Source: Pseudomonas paralcaligenes
GTDB lineage: Bacteria; Pseudomonadota; Gammaproteobacteria; Pseudomonadales; Pseudomonadaceae
DNA: 64,000 nt
Direction: 5' to 3'
Assembly: GCF_019655855.1 (NCBI RefSeq)
Contig: NZ_BPFX01000014.1
Location: 186,001 to 250,000 of the forward strand
Below the pieces are notes generated by a model that was not told the DNA's origin, searched no databases, and saw nothing but the letters and a program-made list of their open reading frames with translations. Below, in pieces: positions 61,981 through 64,000 of the stretch. The position numbers and the translations under genes were made by a program. Within the stretch, counting starts at the first letter, position 1. Each line of letters begins with the position of its first letter.

Positions 61981-62001
61981 AGTCAACTTCAAACATTGAC
62001 T
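61981..62001. promoter_or_regulatory. Inverted repeat upstream of alpA
   Basis: AGTCAA and TTGACT face each other across 9 bases in a very AT-rich stretch about 80 bases upstream of the alpA-like gene. It is possibly an operator or part of a promoter. Confidence 0.35.
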
Positions 62002-62082
62002 AATCAATAAAAATGCCTCTGAATTGATACGTGCACACCCCAAACTATCTGTACTCAACACCAAAATAGGGCATTTACTAAC

Positions 62083-62292
62083 ATGGACCTACGAATTATT
62101 CGCATGCGAGAGCTCGAGGCTCTGATTTCTCTAAAACGTTCAACCATCTATAAAAAACTTAATACCGACCCCTCATTTCCAAAACCAATCCCGCTGAGTG
62201 ACAGCGCATCACCTGGAGCCCCAGTCGGATTCCTATTGAGCGAGGTGCTAGCGTGGATTGAGGGTCGGATTGCGAAGCGGGCGGAGGACTGA
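62083..62292 (+). CDS. alpA: AlpA-family regulator/excisionase
   Basis: A 69-aa MerR-like winged-helix protein, MDLRIIRMRELEALISLKRS, with the AlpA hallmarks: TIYKKLNTDPSFPKPIPLS and a final EVLAWIEGRIAKRAED. Such proteins activate integrase expression or act as excisionases in P4-like islands. The downstream primase gene starts 2 bases after its stop. Confidence 0.88.
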   Translation: MDLRIIRMRELEALISLKRSTIYKKLNTDPSFPKPIPLSDSASPGAPVGFLLSEVLAWIEGRIAKRAED

Positions 62293-62294
62293 GC

Positions 62295-63161
62295 ATGGAT
62301 GTTAACGCAACAGTAGATATTCACGTCGCAATGGAACGTGTATTCGGCCAACTGAACTGGCAACCGATTGCTGATGGCAAAATCCATCGATTCCACATAG
62401 CCGAGGACCGCCTTGGTACCCAGAATGGCTGGTACATAATTTTTCCCGGCGAAAACTTCGGAAAATTTGGTAGCTGGAGAACGGGCAGAACCTACAACTG
62501 GAGTAGCAGTAACCTCAGCAGCAATCTGGGCAACCTGCAATTTCGTGAGCGCAGAGAAAAACTCTCTCATAATCTACTGGCCAAGCAGCACAGTACACAT
62601 ACTGCTGCCGCCAAGAGGGCGCATCATCTATGGCAAAACTCCACACGCCCCGATCCGCATCACCCCTATTTATCGGCTAAGGGATGCAACCCGCATAATT
62701 TGCGCCAAATCGGGAATACACTACTGGTACCGATTTTCCACGGAGGACAACTAGTTAACCTGCAACGCATTAGCCCATCTGGCGAGAAGCGTTTTCTACC
62801 CGGCGGACGAATAAAGCAATGCTACTCACTAATAGGCACACCCTCCCCCTTAGTTGAGCTATATATCTCCGAGGGCTGGGCAACCGGTGCGACCATCCAT
62901 GAGGAAACGGGAGCAGTCGTTGCCTGTGCGATGAACTCAGGTAACCTACTAAGGGTTGGCCAACATCTACAAAGTCTTTATCCAGACGCCACTCTGATAA
63001 TTGCTGGTGATGATGACCGTAAAACCGCAGGCAATCCTGGTCGCGAAGCGGCAATAAAAGCAGCTGCTGCACTCGACTGTGGTTATGTATTTCCACTGTG
63101 GCCAATCGATGCGCCCAGCAATTTGTCTGACTTCAACGATCTGCGCCAATGGTTGAGATAA
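62295..63161 (+). CDS. Toprim-domain primase-like protein
   Basis: A 288-aa protein, MDVNATVDIHVAMERVFGQL. The C-terminal half is a TOPRIM domain: Glu in LYISEGWATGATIHEE and the Asp cluster in ATLIIAGDDDRKTAGNPG. The middle has the DUF7146-like segment (PYLSAKGCNPHNLRQIGNTL). There is no N-terminal CHC2 zinc finger. Family members synthesise primers for replication of phage-like islands. The stop overlaps the next start (TAATG). Confidence 0.85.
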   Translation: MDVNATVDIHVAMERVFGQLNWQPIADGKIHRFHIAEDRLGTQNGWYIIFPGENFGKFGSWRTGRTYNWSSSNLSSNLGNLQFRERREKLSHNLLAKQHSTHTAAAKRAHHLWQNSTRPDPHHPYLSAKGCNPHNLRQIGNTLLVPIFHGGQLVNLQRISPSGEKRFLPGGRIKQCYSLIGTPSPLVELYISEGWATGATIHEETGAVVACAMNSGNLLRVGQHLQSLYPDATLIIAGDDDRKTAGNPGREAAIKAAAALDCGYVFPLWPIDAPSNLSDFNDLRQWLR

Positions 63162-64000
63162 TGAAAATGAGCACCCCAATCATAAGCAGGCCAAAATATG
63201 TAGAACCAATCCCGTTGCTGATTGAAAAAGAGGAGGATAAACCTTACCCGGTTGATGCTTTGGGCGAATTGCTAGGCGGCGCAGTCGCCGCAATTGCGTC
63301 AGCTGTACAAGTACCAGATGCACTGGCCGCCCAGTCAATATTGACTGCCGCCGCCATGGCGTCCCAGCCGCATGCAAACGTTTTACGCGCCGGCCAAAGG
63401 ATTCCATTATCGCTATTTGGCCTAACAGTAGCTGAATCAGGTGATCGCAAAAGTTCTGCAGACCGTCTGGCTCTTCATGCCCACCGTGAGCATCAGCAGA
63501 TACTAAAACGGAGGCAAAAAGTCGCAGAAAAGGAATTCCGCAACTTACGGGATGCTTACCAAAAAGCGCATTCAATAGTACTCGACAGAACCAAACATGA
63601 AAAACCTGAGGTAGTAGCGACTGAACTAACAAAACTCAATGAGCCAACCGAACCAAAGCTGCCCATAATATTGGTCGAGGAACCAACGATTGAGGGGCTG
63701 CAAAAAAGCCTTCTTCGAGGACACTCATCGCAGGGTTTTTTCAGCGATGAGGGCGGGCTTTTTTTTGGAGGTCACGCAACTAAATCTGAGAACATTCTCA
63801 AAAGTTTTGCGGGCTTATCAAAACTTTGGGATGGAGCCCCTATCACGCGCACTCGTGCAGCAGATGGGGAGAGTGCTACACGAAGCGGCTGTCGCCTTAG
63901 TGCCCACCTCATGATACAGCCAATTGTAGCGCAGGATATCTTAAATAATCCCATCCTACTCGGGCAAGGCCTTCTGGCCAGGTTCCTAATTTCTTGGCCG
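63161..64000 (+). CDS. DUF3987/YfjI-family protein (partial)
   Basis: A frame of 280 codons open to the right edge, from ATG 63161 (MKMSTPIISRPKYVEPIPLL), or from the second Met six bases on. It has the DUF3987 pattern: LAAQSILTAAAMASQPHANV, then LFGLTVAESGDRKSSADR (P-loop-like GDRKSS), a coiled coil and ILVEEPTIEGLQKSL, then SDEGGLFFGGH. These proteins are helicase-like partners of the preceding primase in genomic islands. The end is not in the window. Confidence 0.88.
   Translation, partial: MKMSTPIISRPKYVEPIPLLIEKEEDKPYPVDALGELLGGAVAAIASAVQVPDALAAQSILTAAAMASQPHANVLRAGQRIPLSLFGLTVAESGDRKSSADRLALHAHREHQQILKRRQKVAEKEFRNLRDAYQKAHSIVLDRTKHEKPEVVATELTKLNEPTEPKLPIILVEEPTIEGLQKSLLRGHSSQGFFSDEGGLFFGGHATKSENILKSFAGLSKLWDGAPITRTRAADGESATRSGCRLSAHLMIQPIVAQDILNNPILLGQGLLARFLISWP

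Overview
The window is about 64 kb of a high-GC gammaproteobacterial chromosome, almost certainly a Pseudomonas. The left end carries the Pseudomonas mexS-mexT-mexEF-oprN efflux locus in its usual order. The tRNA-Pro remnant, the LexA-box umuDC pair and the SsuABC-like transporter fit the same genus. The species cannot be fixed from sequence reading alone.

1-16.1 kb is core chromosome. The efflux locus is modified in two ways: a RES/Xre toxin-antitoxin module sits between mexT and mexE, and mexF is cut by an in-frame amber codon. After it come an unknown gene, a SUKH-like protein, a five-gene ABC transporter/flavoprotein/CMD operon and a divergent AraC regulator.

At 16.28 kb lies the 3' end of a tRNA-Pro(GGG) with no 5' half, followed by a tyrosine integrase at 16.5 kb. 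This is the left border of an integrated element that continues to, and probably past, the right edge. Just inside is a decayed toxin-antitoxin pair.

18.6-45.3 kb is a defence super-cluster: twelve genes, all on the minus strand, mostly overlapping or separated by less than 120 bases. In transcription order: a 1749-aa DUF1998-type helicase with a C-terminal Vsr/DUF559-like nuclease domain, a SNF2 (DrmD-like) helicase, a 1427-aa Eco57I/PglX-type adenine methyltransferase, an unknown protein with a GrpE-like tail, an Hsp70-like ATPase, an unknown protein, EVE-McrB, McrC, and the SMC-type anti-plasmid system MksFEBG/Wadjet JetABCD. A zinc-ribbon membrane protein and a divergent WYL-domain regulator (46.2 kb) sit at its head. 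The first six genes form the best candidate for a little-described system.

47.1-60.4 kb is plasmid-like: SOS-controlled umuDC, a VbhA-type antitoxin without a visible Fic partner, small phosphatase/nuclease genes, a MOBF relaxase-helicase, an accessory protein, an oriT region, a strikingly phased repeat array and an stbABC-like operon. The order relaxase - accessory protein - oriT - phased repeats - stbABC is that of IncW plasmid R388.

60.4-64 kb holds an intact IS1595-family element inserted in a terminator (8-bp target duplication), an internally deleted relative, five AT-rich 40/42-bp tandem repeats, and an alpA - primase - DUF3987 replication/island backbone that runs off the end.
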